Shown: positions 39,672 through 48,839 of the stretch, piece by piece
Layout: every line of letters begins with the position of its first letter
Position numbering within the stretch: position 1 is the first letter of the stretch
Assembly: GCF_018736085.1 (NCBI RefSeq)
Contig: NZ_CP076134.1
Coordinates: 2,676,501 to 2,740,500, forward strand
Direction: 5' to 3'
DNA length: 64,000 nt
Origin: Bradyrhizobium sediminis
GTDB taxonomy: Bacteria; Pseudomonadota; Alphaproteobacteria; Rhizobiales; Xanthobacteraceae
Position numbers and translations under genes: made by a program
Notes under the pieces: generated by a model
Database searches by the model: none
The model's input: the letters and a program-made list of their open reading frames with translations, nothing else
Told to the model about the DNA's origin: nothing

Positions 39672-40613
39672 TCACCCGTGCACCACCGCCTTCGCGATCA
39701 TGCAGTGAATGCCCTTGGAACCGTTCACCGTCTGGGTCACGCGCAAATCGGCGGCGAGGCTGCAGAGGGTGTAGGCGTCCTCGCGCGACAGATTGCGCTT
39801 TTCCCCGAGCAGTACGATCATGTCGCGTAGCGCCCGCACCACGCATTGGTCGAGGTCGGGATCCATCGCCATCGTCATGTAGTGATCCGGCGTCTCGGCG
39901 CGGGGGTAGTCGAGCCGCAGGTCCTTGCGCAGCGTCAGCTTGAAGCGGCCCTGCAGCGCGGTCTCGATCGCGGTGACGCAGACCTCGCCGTCGCCCTGTA
40001 CGCCGTGGCCGTCGCCGCAGGAAAACAGCGCGCCCGGCACGAACACCGGCAAATAGAGCTTGGCGCCGGGCACCAGTTCCTTGTTGTCGAGATTGCCGCC
40101 CGTCGCGCGCGGAATCAGCGAGGTGATGCGGCCCCAGGCCGGCGGCGGCGCCACGCCCATCACCCCGAAAAACGGTTTTAGCGGCAGGTCGAGGCCCCAG
40201 GGCAGCCGCCCGACCATGCGCCTCTGGTCAAGCGGGATGTTGAGCAGCCGGGTCTCGTGGAAATCGTCGGGCAGGGTGCCGGCCAGCGGCCGGATCAGGT
40301 TATAGCCCCAGTCCTGCCGGAGCTGCACATCGAGAATATCGACCTCCAGCACGTCGCCGGGCTCGGCGCCCGCGATCGCGACCGGCCCGGTCAGGATATG
40401 ACCGGGCACCATCCGCTCGTTGTTGGCATGCACCGCGTCGAGTTCGGGCGGAACGTGAAATTTGCTGCGGTCCGGCACCACGTCCGGGCCGCCGCTGATG
40501 GTGTCGATGGTCACTTCATCGCCGCTGGCGATGGTGAGCACGGGCTTCAGTTTTGCTTCGAAAAAGCCCCAGTGGCAGGTTTCGGGGCTGGAATGCAGAT
40601 GATGATGCGTCAT
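39672..40613 (-). CDS. acetamidase/formamidase family protein
   Basis: This 313-residue protein of the FmdA/AmdA family includes the ERMVPGHILTGPVAIAGAEP motif, FFGVMGVAPPPAWGR, and FSCGDGHGVQGDGEVCVTAIE with probable metal-binding residues. It hydrolyses a short amide to acid and ammonia. No amide transporter is adjacent. The exact substrate is not predictable. Confidence 0.9.
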   Translation of the reverse strand: MTHHHLHSSPETCHWGFFEAKLKPVLTIASGDEVTIDTISGGPDVVPDRSKFHVPPELDAVHANNERMVPGHILTGPVAIAGAEPGDVLEVDILDVQLRQDWGYNLIRPLAGTLPDDFHETRLLNIPLDQRRMVGRLPWGLDLPLKPFFGVMGVAPPPAWGRITSLIPRATGGNLDNKELVPGAKLYLPVFVPGALFSCGDGHGVQGDGEVCVTAIETALQGRFKLTLRKDLRLDYPRAETPDHYMTMAMDPDLDQCVVRALRDMIVLLGEKRNLSREDAYTLCSLAADLRVTQTVNGSKGIHCMIAKAVVHG

Positions 40614-40639
40614 GACGGGGCTTTCTCGTCGACCTTACT

Positions 40640-40732
40640 CGTCATTGCCGGGCTTGACCCGGCAATCCATCTTCGTTTGAAGAATGCGTATTACGAAGTT
40701 AGATGGATACGCGGGTCAAGCCCGCGTATGAC
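40640..40732. repeat. REP-like repeat, CGTCATTGCCGGGCTTGACC family
   Basis: GCCGGGCTTGACCCGGC hairpin, then a central ATCTTCGTTTGAAGAATGCG stretch, and GCGGGTCAAGCCCGC at the end. The two halves form a larger inverted repeat. The copy at 52609-52684 is related. Confidence 0.75.
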
Positions 40733-40779
40733 ACTGAATATGAGGTTCGGCCTGACATCCATCGGATAGAGAATTCGCA

Positions 40780-41577
40780 TTGTTTTTTCTGCTCTCCAAG
40801 ACCCTCGGCATCATGCTGTTGCCGACCAATTTCCTGATCGGCATCGGTCTGGCAGGCGCAGCTCTACTGGCCACGCGATTTGCCTCTGCCGGACGCAGGC
40901 TCTTGATTGTTTCGGTCGCGTTGCTGGCGATCTGCGGATTTTCGCCGCTGGGGTACCTGCTGCTTTATCCGCTCGAGCAGCGATTTCCGGCCTGGGATGC
41001 CTCGCGCGGCGCGCCCGACGGCATCGTCGTGCTCGGCGGCTCGATCTACGCGGATGTTTCGACCGCGCATGGCGTTGTCGTGGTCGGTGGCGCCGCGGAC
41101 CGCATCATCGCGTCGGCGGCGCTGGCCCATCGCTATCCCAACAGCCGTATCCTGTTTACCGGCGGCAGCGGGCATCTGATCTCGAACGATGCCAGGGAAG
41201 CCGATTACGCCGCTTCGCTGTTCGAAAGCCTCGGCATCTCCCGAGAACGCCTGATCATGGAGCGGCGCTCGCGCAATACCCAGGAGAACGCCGAATTCTC
41301 CCGGGCGATTGCCGCGCCGAAAGACGGCGAGCGGTGGCTGCTGGTCACATCCGCCTACCATATGCCGCGTTCCATCGGCCTGTTTCGAAAGGCCGGATTT
41401 GCCGTGGAGGCGTATCCGGTCGACTGGCGGGTCGGCGGCCGCGGGGATGTTCTGCGGTTCGCGGCCCTGTCGCTGGATGGACTGGACCGCGTCAACGTCG
41501 GCGTCCGCGAATGGCTGGGGCTCGCCGCTTACTGGCTCACCGGCAAGATCGATGTGTTGTTGCCGGGGCCGGGCTGA
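40780..41577 (+). CDS. YdcF/ElyC-like DUF218 membrane protein
   Basis: This 265-residue protein starts at a TTG. Two N-terminal helices (MLLPTNFLIGIGLAGAALL; LLIVSVALLAICGF) precede a DUF218 domain with DGIVVLGGSIY, RILFTGGSG, ERRSRNTQENAEF and WLLVTSAYHMPRSIGLFRKA. The ElyC/SanA/YdcF family is tied to envelope integrity and undecaprenyl-linked polymer synthesis. No operon partner. Confidence 0.9.
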   Translation: MFFLLSKTLGIMLLPTNFLIGIGLAGAALLATRFASAGRRLLIVSVALLAICGFSPLGYLLLYPLEQRFPAWDASRGAPDGIVVLGGSIYADVSTAHGVVVVGGAADRIIASAALAHRYPNSRILFTGGSGHLISNDAREADYAASLFESLGISRERLIMERRSRNTQENAEFSRAIAAPKDGERWLLVTSAYHMPRSIGLFRKAGFAVEAYPVDWRVGGRGDVLRFAALSLDGLDRVNVGVREWLGLAAYWLTGKIDVLLPGPG

Positions 41578-41680
41578 CCTATAGCATTTTCGAACGAAGG
41601 CCTTGTCGCAACATCGAAACAATCGGGCTAGGATCGCCGCAACAGGCGCGCCTTGGCCCGCCGATTTGGGAGTTTACGCC

Positions 41681-42469
41681 ATGCAACAGCAGACGCCGCC
41701 GGAACAGTTCGATTTGGCCGGCATGGTGGCCGATCTGAACAGCCTGCTTCGGCTCAAGACCACCGTGATCGGCATGAAGATGTTCGCAACCGTCGAAGAG
41801 ATGGCGGCGATTCCGAAGATCCGGCGTCCGACGGCCGTGCACACTACCGACCAGATCGTCAGCATGGCCTCGCGGCTGGGCTGGACCGTCGGCATCACCG
41901 GCGAGGACCTCGTCGGCGCGCAATGCCGCGCCGTGATTGGCCTCGCGCCGCAGGACGAGCAGTGGCTGGAGGGAAAATCCTATGTCGGCGTCTGGCATGG
42001 CACGGCCGAGGACGCGCGCAAGCGCCAGGAGGCGCTGGATGTCGTCGCCTTCGGAAAATACCAGGCGCTGGCGGTGAGCCCGCTGTCGAGCGGCCGGCTC
42101 AATCCGCCGGACATCTGCCTGGTCTACGCCACGCCCGGCCAGATGATTATCCTCATCAACGGCCTGCAATACACCGGATACAGGAAGTTCGAATGGGGCG
42201 TGGTCGGCGAGACCGCCTGCGCCGATTCATGGGGCCGCGCGCTCAAGACCGGCGAGCCCAGCCTGTCGCTGCCGTGCTTTGCCGAGCGCCGCTATGGTGG
42301 CGTGCCGGATGAGGAGATGCTAATGGCGCTGCAGCCTTCGCATCTGGCCAAGGCGATCGCGGGTATGAAGCAGCTCGCCAAAAACGGCCTGCGCTATCCG
42401 ATCGCGCCCTATGGCATCCAGAACGACGTGCGCGCCGGCATGGGTGTGTCGTATGCGGGGAAGAAGTAG
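41681..42469 (+). CDS. DUF169 family protein
   Basis: This 262-residue soluble protein has DUF169 features: LRLKTTVIGMKMFATVEEM near the N-terminus, PPDICLVYATPGQMIILI in the middle, and LSLPCFAERRYGGVPDEEM. The family occurs widely in bacteria and archaea, and its reaction is unsettled. It stands alone between repeats. Confidence 0.85.
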   Translation: MQQQTPPEQFDLAGMVADLNSLLRLKTTVIGMKMFATVEEMAAIPKIRRPTAVHTTDQIVSMASRLGWTVGITGEDLVGAQCRAVIGLAPQDEQWLEGKSYVGVWHGTAEDARKRQEALDVVAFGKYQALAVSPLSSGRLNPPDICLVYATPGQMIILINGLQYTGYRKFEWGVVGETACADSWGRALKTGEPSLSLPCFAERRYGGVPDEEMLMALQPSHLAKAIAGMKQLAKNGLRYPIAPYGIQNDVRAGMGVSYAGKK

Positions 42470-42476
42470 ACAGTCC

Positions 42477-42576
42477 GTCATTCCGGGGCGATGCGAAGCA
42501 TCGAACTATGGTGCGCACTTGCGCACCGGAGAATCTCGAAATTCCGGGTTCGCGCTAACGCGCGCCCCGGAATGAC
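42477..42576. repeat. GTCATTCCGGGGCG-family palindromic repeat, copy 1
   Basis: GTCATTCCGGGGCGATGCGA at one end and CGCGCCCCGGAATGAC at the other form terminal arms; inside are GTGCGCACTTGCGCAC and ATTCCGGGTTCGCG. The copy at 61442-61522 has the same modules in the opposite orientation. Confidence 0.8.
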
Positions 42577-42600
42577 AGGTGAATTCAAGGGAACTCAATT

Positions 42601-43785
42601 ATGGCTTCGTCGAAATTCGACATCGTTGTCTATGGCGCCACCGGTTTCACCGGCCAGCTCGTCGCCGAATATCTCGCCGCGCATTACAAGGGCGACGGCA
42701 ATCTGAAATGGGCGATGGCCGGACGCAGCAGGGAGAAGCTCGCGACGGTGCGCGATGCGATCGGCGCGCCGGCCGACATGCCGTTGATCGTCGCCGACGC
42801 CAGCGATCCCGCTTCGTTGAAAGCCATGGTCGGGCAGGCCAAGTCTGTTATCTCGACCGTCGGGCCGTATCAGCTCTATGGCTCGGATCTGCTTGCGGCC
42901 TGTGTGGCGTCGGGCACCGACTATTTCGATCTCTGCGGCGAGCCGCTCTGGATGCGCCAAATGATCGAAACGCACGAGGCGGCGGCCAAAGCGAGCGGTG
43001 CGCGAATCGTGTTTTCCTGCGGCTACGATTCGGTGCCGTTCGAGCTCGGCGTGTTCTATGTGCAGGAAGAAGCGAAGAAAATGTTCGGCGCGCCGGCCAA
43101 CCGCGTGAAGGGCCGGGTCCGCGCCATGAAGGGCACGTTGTCCGGTGGCACTGCGGCGAGCATGAAGGCGACCTTCGTGGCGACGGCGCGCGATCTCAGC
43201 CTGGTCGCGCTCTTGAGGAATCCTTTCGCGCTGACACCGGGCTTTGAAGGCCCGAAGCAGCCGCCGGGAAACAAGCCGATCTTCGACGCGGAACTCAATT
43301 CCTGGACCGCGCCGTTTGTGATGGCGACCATCAACACCCGCAATGTGCACCGCTCCAACGTCTTGATGGGTTTTCCCTATGGCAGGGATTTTGTTTACGA
43401 CGAGATGGTGCTGACGGGGCCAGGCGAGAAGGGCGAAGAGACCGCCAAGCGCGTTGCTGCCGCCATCAACGCCGAGAAGATGGGGCCCTCCAGCGGGCCG
43501 AAGCCGGGCGAGGGACCCTCGAAGGAGGAGCGCGAGTCCGGTTTCTATGATCTGCTGTTCGTCGCGTTCGGGCCCGACGGGCGTCAGGCCCGCGCTGCGG
43601 TCAAGGGCGACCGCGATCCCGGCTACGGATCGACTTCCAAGATGATCTCGGAATGCGCGATCTGCCTGCTGCGCGATACGCCGGACGTTCCCGCAGGGAT
43701 CTGGACCCCCGGTGCCGCCATGGGCCACAAGCTGATCAAGCGCCTGGTCGATCACGCCGGGCTGACGTTCGCGGTGGAGAAGTAA
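42601..43785 (+). CDS. saccharopine-dehydrogenase-like NAD(P)-binding protein (trans-acting enoyl reductase type)
   Basis: This 394-residue protein has an N-terminal Rossmann motif, DIVVYGATGFTGQLVAEYL, and then STVGPYQLYGSDLLAACVAS and DYFDLCGEPLWMRQMI, typical of the saccharopine dehydrogenase/trans-acting enoyl reductase group. Members reduce polyketide or lipid intermediates, or remain uncharacterised. No polyketide synthase is nearby. Confidence 0.85.
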   Translation: MASSKFDIVVYGATGFTGQLVAEYLAAHYKGDGNLKWAMAGRSREKLATVRDAIGAPADMPLIVADASDPASLKAMVGQAKSVISTVGPYQLYGSDLLAACVASGTDYFDLCGEPLWMRQMIETHEAAAKASGARIVFSCGYDSVPFELGVFYVQEEAKKMFGAPANRVKGRVRAMKGTLSGGTAASMKATFVATARDLSLVALLRNPFALTPGFEGPKQPPGNKPIFDAELNSWTAPFVMATINTRNVHRSNVLMGFPYGRDFVYDEMVLTGPGEKGEETAKRVAAAINAEKMGPSSGPKPGEGPSKEERESGFYDLLFVAFGPDGRQARAAVKGDRDPGYGSTSKMISECAICLLRDTPDVPAGIWTPGAAMGHKLIKRLVDHAGLTFAVEK

Positions 43786-43787
43786 GC

Positions 43788-45077
43788 CTACGCGGCCACG
43801 CGCGGATCAGGCGCCGCGAGCGCCTGATCTCCGTCCGCCCTGTAGCGGTGCGCGGCGGCGAACAAGCCCCACATCGCCCCCAGCATCATCCAGAAATGCC
43901 GCCAGTGGTCGGTGTCGATGACGAAGCTCTCGCCGACCGTGCCCAGAAAGGCCGCGAATACCGCGAGATAGGCGCGCTGCCAGGGCACCCGGACGAAGAC
44001 GTGCCGGAACCCCATGATCACGGTGACGAACACCAGCGTCGGATAGCAGATGCCCGCGATCCAGCCGCCGGACATGAAGGCGTTCAGATAGGAATTGTGA
44101 GTGTCCTCGGGAAAGTAGCGGTTGAACTGCAGCGGACCGATGCCGAACGGCAGGTCGAGCGCCATCTCGGCGCCGAGGATATGCCGGCCGAACCGGCCGA
44201 AGCGGCCCGAGTCATAGCTTTGGCCCAGGCTCGCGCGCTGCTTGAACATTTCGCCGATGGATTCGAACGACAGCAACACGCCGACCAGCGCCACCACGAT
44301 AACGATGGCGACCAGGGTCATGACGATGATGCGCGAGCGCTGCGCATACGACTGGCTGGTCAGCACCATCAGCACCAGCATGAAGGCAGCGGTGATGACG
44401 AGCCCGCCCCACGCCGCGCGCGAAAACGCCAGCAGGATCGCAAGCGTCATGATGCCGAGCGCGATGGTGCTGCGGAGGGATTTTCCCAGACGATCCGACA
44501 TCACGCTCTGCAGCGCGAACAGCGCCGGCAGGACCAGGAACGCGCCGAGCACGTTCGGGTCCTTGAAGGTACCGCGCGCGCGGCCATAGAGCGTCAGCAG
44601 GTCGTAGCCACCGGGGACGAGGTTGAAATAGCCGGCGACGCCCGCGATCGCCGCGATCATTCCGCCCACGATCAGGCCGCGGCGCAGCATGTCGAGCCGG
44701 GCTTCGGTGTCTTCCGACACCACCATCGCGAAGAAGATCACGGTGACCGCCATGTACCAGGAGGTCGCGATCCAGTTGGGGACCCCCGGCCGGTCTATCA
44801 CGGCGATGGCGCCGATCGAGTAGCCGACATTGAGCAGGAACAGCAGCAGCAACAGCGGTATGAAGACCAGCCGCAGCCGCAACCCGGTGGCAAAGAACAG
44901 GACGGCCGCCGTCAGCGTCGCCAGCTCATAGGGGCTGGGCTCGATGAACACGATCGCGCCCGAGGCGCCAACCAGCCATACCAGCGCGCGCTGCAGCGCC
45001 AGCACGCCGGGCGCTGCCGTCATCGACGGGAGGGAGTTCCCGGCTGTCGCCGCAAGGGCCATCGAATACGCACTCAC
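43788..45077 (-). CDS. O-antigen ligase/Wzy-type exopolysaccharide polymerase
   Basis: This 429-residue protein has about eleven to twelve hydrophobic helices and the large periplasmic loop typical of the Wzy_C family, including RARGTFKDPNVLGAFLVLP and FPEDTHNSYLNAF with the conserved His. It probably polymerises lipid-linked repeat units at the outer face of the inner membrane. It is the last gene of the leftward exopolysaccharide group; a palindromic repeat separates it from the priming transferase. Confidence 0.88.
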   Translation of the reverse strand: MSAYSMALAATAGNSLPSMTAAPGVLALQRALVWLVGASGAIVFIEPSPYELATLTAAVLFFATGLRLRLVFIPLLLLLFLLNVGYSIGAIAVIDRPGVPNWIATSWYMAVTVIFFAMVVSEDTEARLDMLRRGLIVGGMIAAIAGVAGYFNLVPGGYDLLTLYGRARGTFKDPNVLGAFLVLPALFALQSVMSDRLGKSLRSTIALGIMTLAILLAFSRAAWGGLVITAAFMLVLMVLTSQSYAQRSRIIVMTLVAIVIVVALVGVLLSFESIGEMFKQRASLGQSYDSGRFGRFGRHILGAEMALDLPFGIGPLQFNRYFPEDTHNSYLNAFMSGGWIAGICYPTLVFVTVIMGFRHVFVRVPWQRAYLAVFAAFLGTVGESFVIDTDHWRHFWMMLGAMWGLFAAAHRYRADGDQALAAPDPRVAA

Positions 45078-45103
45078 TCACACAACACTACAACTGCTCC
45101 TGC

Positions 45104-45181
45104 CGTCATTGCGAGGAGCGTCAGCGACGAAGCAATCCAGCTTGCTTCACTATGGATTGCTTCGCTGCGCTCGCAATGACG
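45104..45181. repeat. CGTCATTGCGAGGAG-family inverted repeat, copy 3
   Basis: Same arms as 36619-36703, with one variant (GCGTCAGCGACG in the left arm). It is placed between two exopolysaccharide genes of the same strand, so it would be transcribed as a hairpin. Confidence 0.9.
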
Positions 45182-45198
45182 TTTTAACGTCTTCGATC

Positions 45199-46758
45199 TC
45201 AGTAGGCGTTCTCGCTCTTGGTCATCAACGCCAGCGGCGTCTTGAGCAGGATGTAGAGGTCGAACAACACCGACCAGTTCTCGATGTAGTAAAGATCGAA
45301 TTCGACGCGCTTCTGGATCTTCTCTTCGTTGTCGATCTCGCCGCGCCAGCCGTTGATCTGGGCCCAGCCGGTAATGCCCGGCTTGACGCGGTGGCGCGCG
45401 AAATAGCCGTCCACCGCCTCGTCGAACAGCCGGCTCTGCAGCTTGCCCTGCACCGCGTGCGGCCGCGGGCCGACCAGCGAGAGGTTGCTCTTGAACACCA
45501 CGTTGAAGAGCTGCGGCAGTTCGTCGAGGCTGGTCTTGCGGATGAAGCGCCCGACCCGGGTGACGCGGGGATCATCCTTGGTGACGACCTTCGAAGCGGT
45601 CGGATCGGCCTGATGGTGGTACAGCGAGCGGAACTTGAAGACGTCGATGCGCTCGTTGTTGAAGCCGAACCGCTTCTGGCGGAACAGCACCGGCCCCGGG
45701 CTGTCGAGCTTGATCGCGAGTGCGACCAGCGCCATCACCGGCAGGGCGAACAGCAGGATGATGGCCCCGACCACATGGTCGAACAGGCTCTTCATCACCA
45801 TGTCCCAGTCGGTGATCGGCGCCTCGAACACGTCCAGCGTCGGCACCTTGCCGAGATAGGAATAGGAGCGCGGGCGGAAGCGCAGCTTGTTGGTGTGGGC
45901 GGACAGCCGGATGTCGACCGGCAGCACCCACAGCTTCTTCAGCATTTCGAGAATCCGCGTCTCGGCCGAAATCGGCAGCGCGAACAGCACGAGGTCGACG
46001 CGGGTGCGGCGGGCGAATTCGACGATGTCGTCGACCTTGCCGAGCTTCGGGCTGCCGGCGCAGGTCTCTAGCGCGCGATTGTCGTTGCGGTCGTCGAACA
46101 CGCCGAGCACGTCGATGTCCGAATCGTCCTGGGATTTGAGCGCTTCGACCAGCTTCTCGCCGTTCTGGTCGGAGCCGACGATGATGGTGCGGCGGTCGAG
46201 CCGGCCGTCGCGCGCCCAGCCGCGGACCATCGCCCGCAAGAACAGGCGCTCGACGATCAATGCGGCCAGCCCGATGAAGAAGAATGCCGAGAGCCAGAGC
46301 CGCGACACCTCGCCGCCGAGCTTGGCGAAGAACGAAGCGCCGATGAACAGCAGGAACACGAAGGCCCAGGCCGAGACCATCCGCGTCATCTGCCGGAGCT
46401 GGCCGCGAAACACCTGGACTTCATAGATGTCGGCGGCCTGGAAGCACACCACCGCGAGCGCGGTCATGCCGAAGATCGCCGCGATATATTCCCAGTGGAA
46501 GCCGGAGAGGCGCACCACATATCCGAAATAAAGTGCGATGCCGACGAAGCTGAGCAGCAGGAAGTCGGCGAGGCGCACCGCGCCCGCGATCACGATCGGC
46601 GAATAGGCGCGGCCTACCTTCTGGTTGGCAACGGCAAGGGCGGCCTGCGACAGCCGGCGGCGCCTTTCGACCGGAGGGCGATCCGCCGTGGCAGTTACTG
46701 CGGCCGCAGCCGCGGCATCTAGCATCGAGCGAGCGTTGATCGGTTCCACTGTGTCCAC
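45199..46758 (-). CDS. undecaprenyl-phosphate glucose phosphotransferase (priming transferase)
   Basis: This 519-residue protein of the WcaJ type has a membrane N-terminal half (helices between about 50 and 175), a CoA-binding-like middle domain ([18 protein letters not shown]), and a C-terminal bacterial sugar transferase domain with [38 protein letters not shown] and LVGPRPHAV. It places the first sugar on undecaprenyl phosphate, starting each exopolysaccharide repeat unit. Confidence 0.95.
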   Translation of the reverse strand: MDTVEPINARSMLDAAAAAAVTATADRPPVERRRRLSQAALAVANQKVGRAYSPIVIAGAVRLADFLLLSFVGIALYFGYVVRLSGFHWEYIAAIFGMTALAVVCFQAADIYEVQVFRGQLRQMTRMVSAWAFVFLLFIGASFFAKLGGEVSRLWLSAFFFIGLAALIVERLFLRAMVRGWARDGRLDRRTIIVGSDQNGEKLVEALKSQDDSDIDVLGVFDDRNDNRALETCAGSPKLGKVDDIVEFARRTRVDLVLFALPISAETRILEMLKKLWVLPVDIRLSAHTNKLRFRPRSYSYLGKVPTLDVFEAPITDWDMVMKSLFDHVVGAIILLFALPVMALVALAIKLDSPGPVLFRQKRFGFNNERIDVFKFRSLYHHQADPTASKVVTKDDPRVTRVGRFIRKTSLDELPQLFNVVFKSNLSLVGPRPHAVQGKLQSRLFDEAVDGYFARHRVKPGITGWAQINGWRGEIDNEEKIQKRVEFDLYYIENWSVLFDLYILLKTPLALMTKSENAY

Positions 46759-46865
46759 ATCCGTTCTTGCACAGGCATCTAGGCATGCGCGCGCCGAGGC
46801 GGAATTCCCCGCCGCACGGCTTAGAGGACAAATCGGAAGAAACGGTTAGCGCTGGTAAGGAATGG

Positions 46866-47999
46866 TTAACGATTGGCAAACGCGTCGCGGTAACCGGCCA
46901 GGACGCCTTCGACCATCGCCTTCTGCGAGAAGTGCAGGAAGATTCGTTCGCGCAGCGATCTGGCGCGCGCCAGCGCGGCCTCGGGGTCCTCCAGCGCGAT
47001 CTCGATGGCGTCCGCCATGGCGCCGACGATGTTGGGGGCGAACAGCGCATCGGTGTGCTCGCCGAAGATTTCGGGGATGCCGCCGACATTGGCGGCAACC
47101 ATCGGAATTCCGGCTGCCGCAGCCTCGATCACCACATAGGGCATCGAATCCCCGCGCGAGGGAACCACCAGCAGTCTGCCCTTGGAGAAGCCGTAGCGCG
47201 CCTTGACGTGGCCGATGAAACGCACCGCGTCGCCGAGGCCGAGCCGCTGGATCTGGGCCTTCAGGTTTTCCAGTTCCTCGCCGTCGCCGGCCAGCGTCAG
47301 CGTCACCGGCTTGCCGTCGGCGCGCAGCCGCGCCACGGCGTCGATCAGGAGGTCCGCGCCCTTGATGTGCCGGAACTCGCCGACATAGGCGACGTCGGTG
47401 GCGTCGGCTGCTGTGACGACCGGGTCGAACTCGTCGGCGGTGACGCCGTTGAACACGCAACGCACGAGGCCGGAGGGCACGCCGATGGTGCGCTGATAGG
47501 TGTCGCGGGCAAACGCGCTCTCGAACAGGAACAGGTCGGTCGAGTTCATCAGGGCGCGTTCGAGGCGGCTGTAGAGCGCGCCTTTCAGCGTGTTGAGGGG
47601 GTAGTGCAGCGAGCCGCCATGCGGCGTGTAGACGCGGATGGTCTCTTTCGAACGGGATCTCAGGCGTATGAAGGCGCCGGCCTTGGCGCCGTGGCCGTGC
47701 AGCACGTCGGGCTTCAGCCGCTTGATCAGGCGCATGATATGCGCCCAGACCAGAACGTCGGTGGGAAACGGCTCGCGGTGAATCGCCAGACGATGGACGC
47801 CGAGCTTGAGGCGCGGCGCGATTTCCTTGAGGGCTGTTTCGGCGCGTTCGCCGCCGGTGAGGCTGTCGGCGATGATGCCGACATGGTGGCCGCGGTCGGC
47901 CTGGCCGTTGGCGAGATCCATGATGTGCCGGAAAATGCCGCCGACCGGCGCGCGCACGGCGTGCAGGATACGAAGCGGCTGACCTTCGATCATGGGCAT
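46866..47999 (-). CDS. glycosyltransferase family 4
   Basis: This 377-residue GT-B protein has PVGGIFRHIMDLANGQADRG in the acceptor domain and, in the donor domain, VPSRGDSMPYVVIEAAAAGI, the GT4 E-x7-E nucleotide-sugar site. It adds a sugar to the growing lipid-linked unit; sugar identity unknown. It begins 2 bp after the exporter gene stop, so both are in one operon. Confidence 0.92.
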   Translation of the reverse strand: MPMIEGQPLRILHAVRAPVGGIFRHIMDLANGQADRGHHVGIIADSLTGGERAETALKEIAPRLKLGVHRLAIHREPFPTDVLVWAHIMRLIKRLKPDVLHGHGAKAGAFIRLRSRSKETIRVYTPHGGSLHYPLNTLKGALYSRLERALMNSTDLFLFESAFARDTYQRTIGVPSGLVRCVFNGVTADEFDPVVTAADATDVAYVGEFRHIKGADLLIDAVARLRADGKPVTLTLAGDGEELENLKAQIQRLGLGDAVRFIGHVKARYGFSKGRLLVVPSRGDSMPYVVIEAAAAGIPMVAANVGGIPEIFGEHTDALFAPNIVGAMADAIEIALEDPEAALARARSLRERIFLHFSQKAMVEGVLAGYRDAFANR

Positions 48000-48001
48000 C
48001 G

Positions 48002-48703
48002 TCAGAACCAGCGCTCGCCGACGAGAACGGTATCGCCGGGGCTGACCGCCGTGCCGAGCGGCACCACGGACCGCATCGATCCCGAAGCGTCGGTGTGGGT
48101 GAGGGTGACGCGGTCGCGGCGGGCGCGCGGCGAGAAGCCGCCGGCGATCGCTACCGCGCTTTCGACGCTCATATTGGGCACGTAGGGATATTGGCCGGGG
48201 GCCGCGACTTCGCCGAGGATGAAGAATGGCCGGTAGGCTTCGACCTCCACCGCCACCGAGGGCTCGCGGATATAACCGTTGCGTAGCCTGGCGGCGATCG
48301 CGGCGGCGAGGCCCGCCGGAGTCCGCCCGCGCGCCGGCACCGAGCCGATCAGCGGCATGGTGATCGAGCCGCCGGCATCGATCGCATAGGTATTGGTGAG
48401 ACCTTCCTGGCCGTAGACCACGACCCGCAATTTGTCGCCGGCGTCGAGATGATAGGCCGCGTCATAAACCACGGGCATGGGTGCCGCCGCATAGGCCACC
48501 GGGATCGGGGCGGGGGCCGCGGCATAGGACTGCCCATAGGCGATGGTGTCGAGATCGGCTTGCGGCTGGACCATGGCGACAGGCGCGGCTCTGCGCATGC
48601 AGCCCGACAGAGCGAGCGCGGTCAGCAGACAGACAAGGGCGGCGCGCACGCCTCGCATCGGACAACCCACAGGAATTTGTTGATTCCGATTAAGGGCTTT
48701 CAT
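48002..48703 (-). CDS. Wza-type polysaccharide export lipoprotein
   Basis: This 233-residue protein has a signal with lipobox LLTALALSGC (start 48703; ATG 48658 would leave a compact 20-residue signal and is a real alternative). The Poly_export domain follows: YHLDAGDKLRVVVYGQEGLT and ITMPLIGSVPARG. SLBB repeats come next: PFFILGEVAAPGQYPYVPNM. It forms the outer-membrane channel for exopolysaccharide. It is divergent from the Wzz/ExoP-like gene with a 136-bp shared promoter region. Confidence 0.92.
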   Translation of the reverse strand: MKALNRNQQIPVGCPMRGVRAALVCLLTALALSGCMRRAAPVAMVQPQADLDTIAYGQSYAAAPAPIPVAYAAAPMPVVYDAAYHLDAGDKLRVVVYGQEGLTNTYAIDAGGSITMPLIGSVPARGRTPAGLAAAIAARLRNGYIREPSVAVEVEAYRPFFILGEVAAPGQYPYVPNMSVESAVAIAGGFSPRARRDRVTLTHTDASGSMRSVVPLGTAVSPGDTVLVGERWF

Positions 48704-48839
48704 GGTTAACAAAGCATGACCGTGGCGGCCCCGGCGGGCATGTTCCCATCATCAAATCGGGTGAATTAACCCAGCGGCAACCTTAATGGAGTGTAATCGC
48801 GCCGGTTGAGTGGATGAGTGGCGTCTGCGGGAGTTTGCG

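Noticed and set aside
36619..45181. CRISPR array
   Set aside because: The repeats are widely spaced inverted repeats between genes, not regularly spaced direct repeats, and no cas genes are present.
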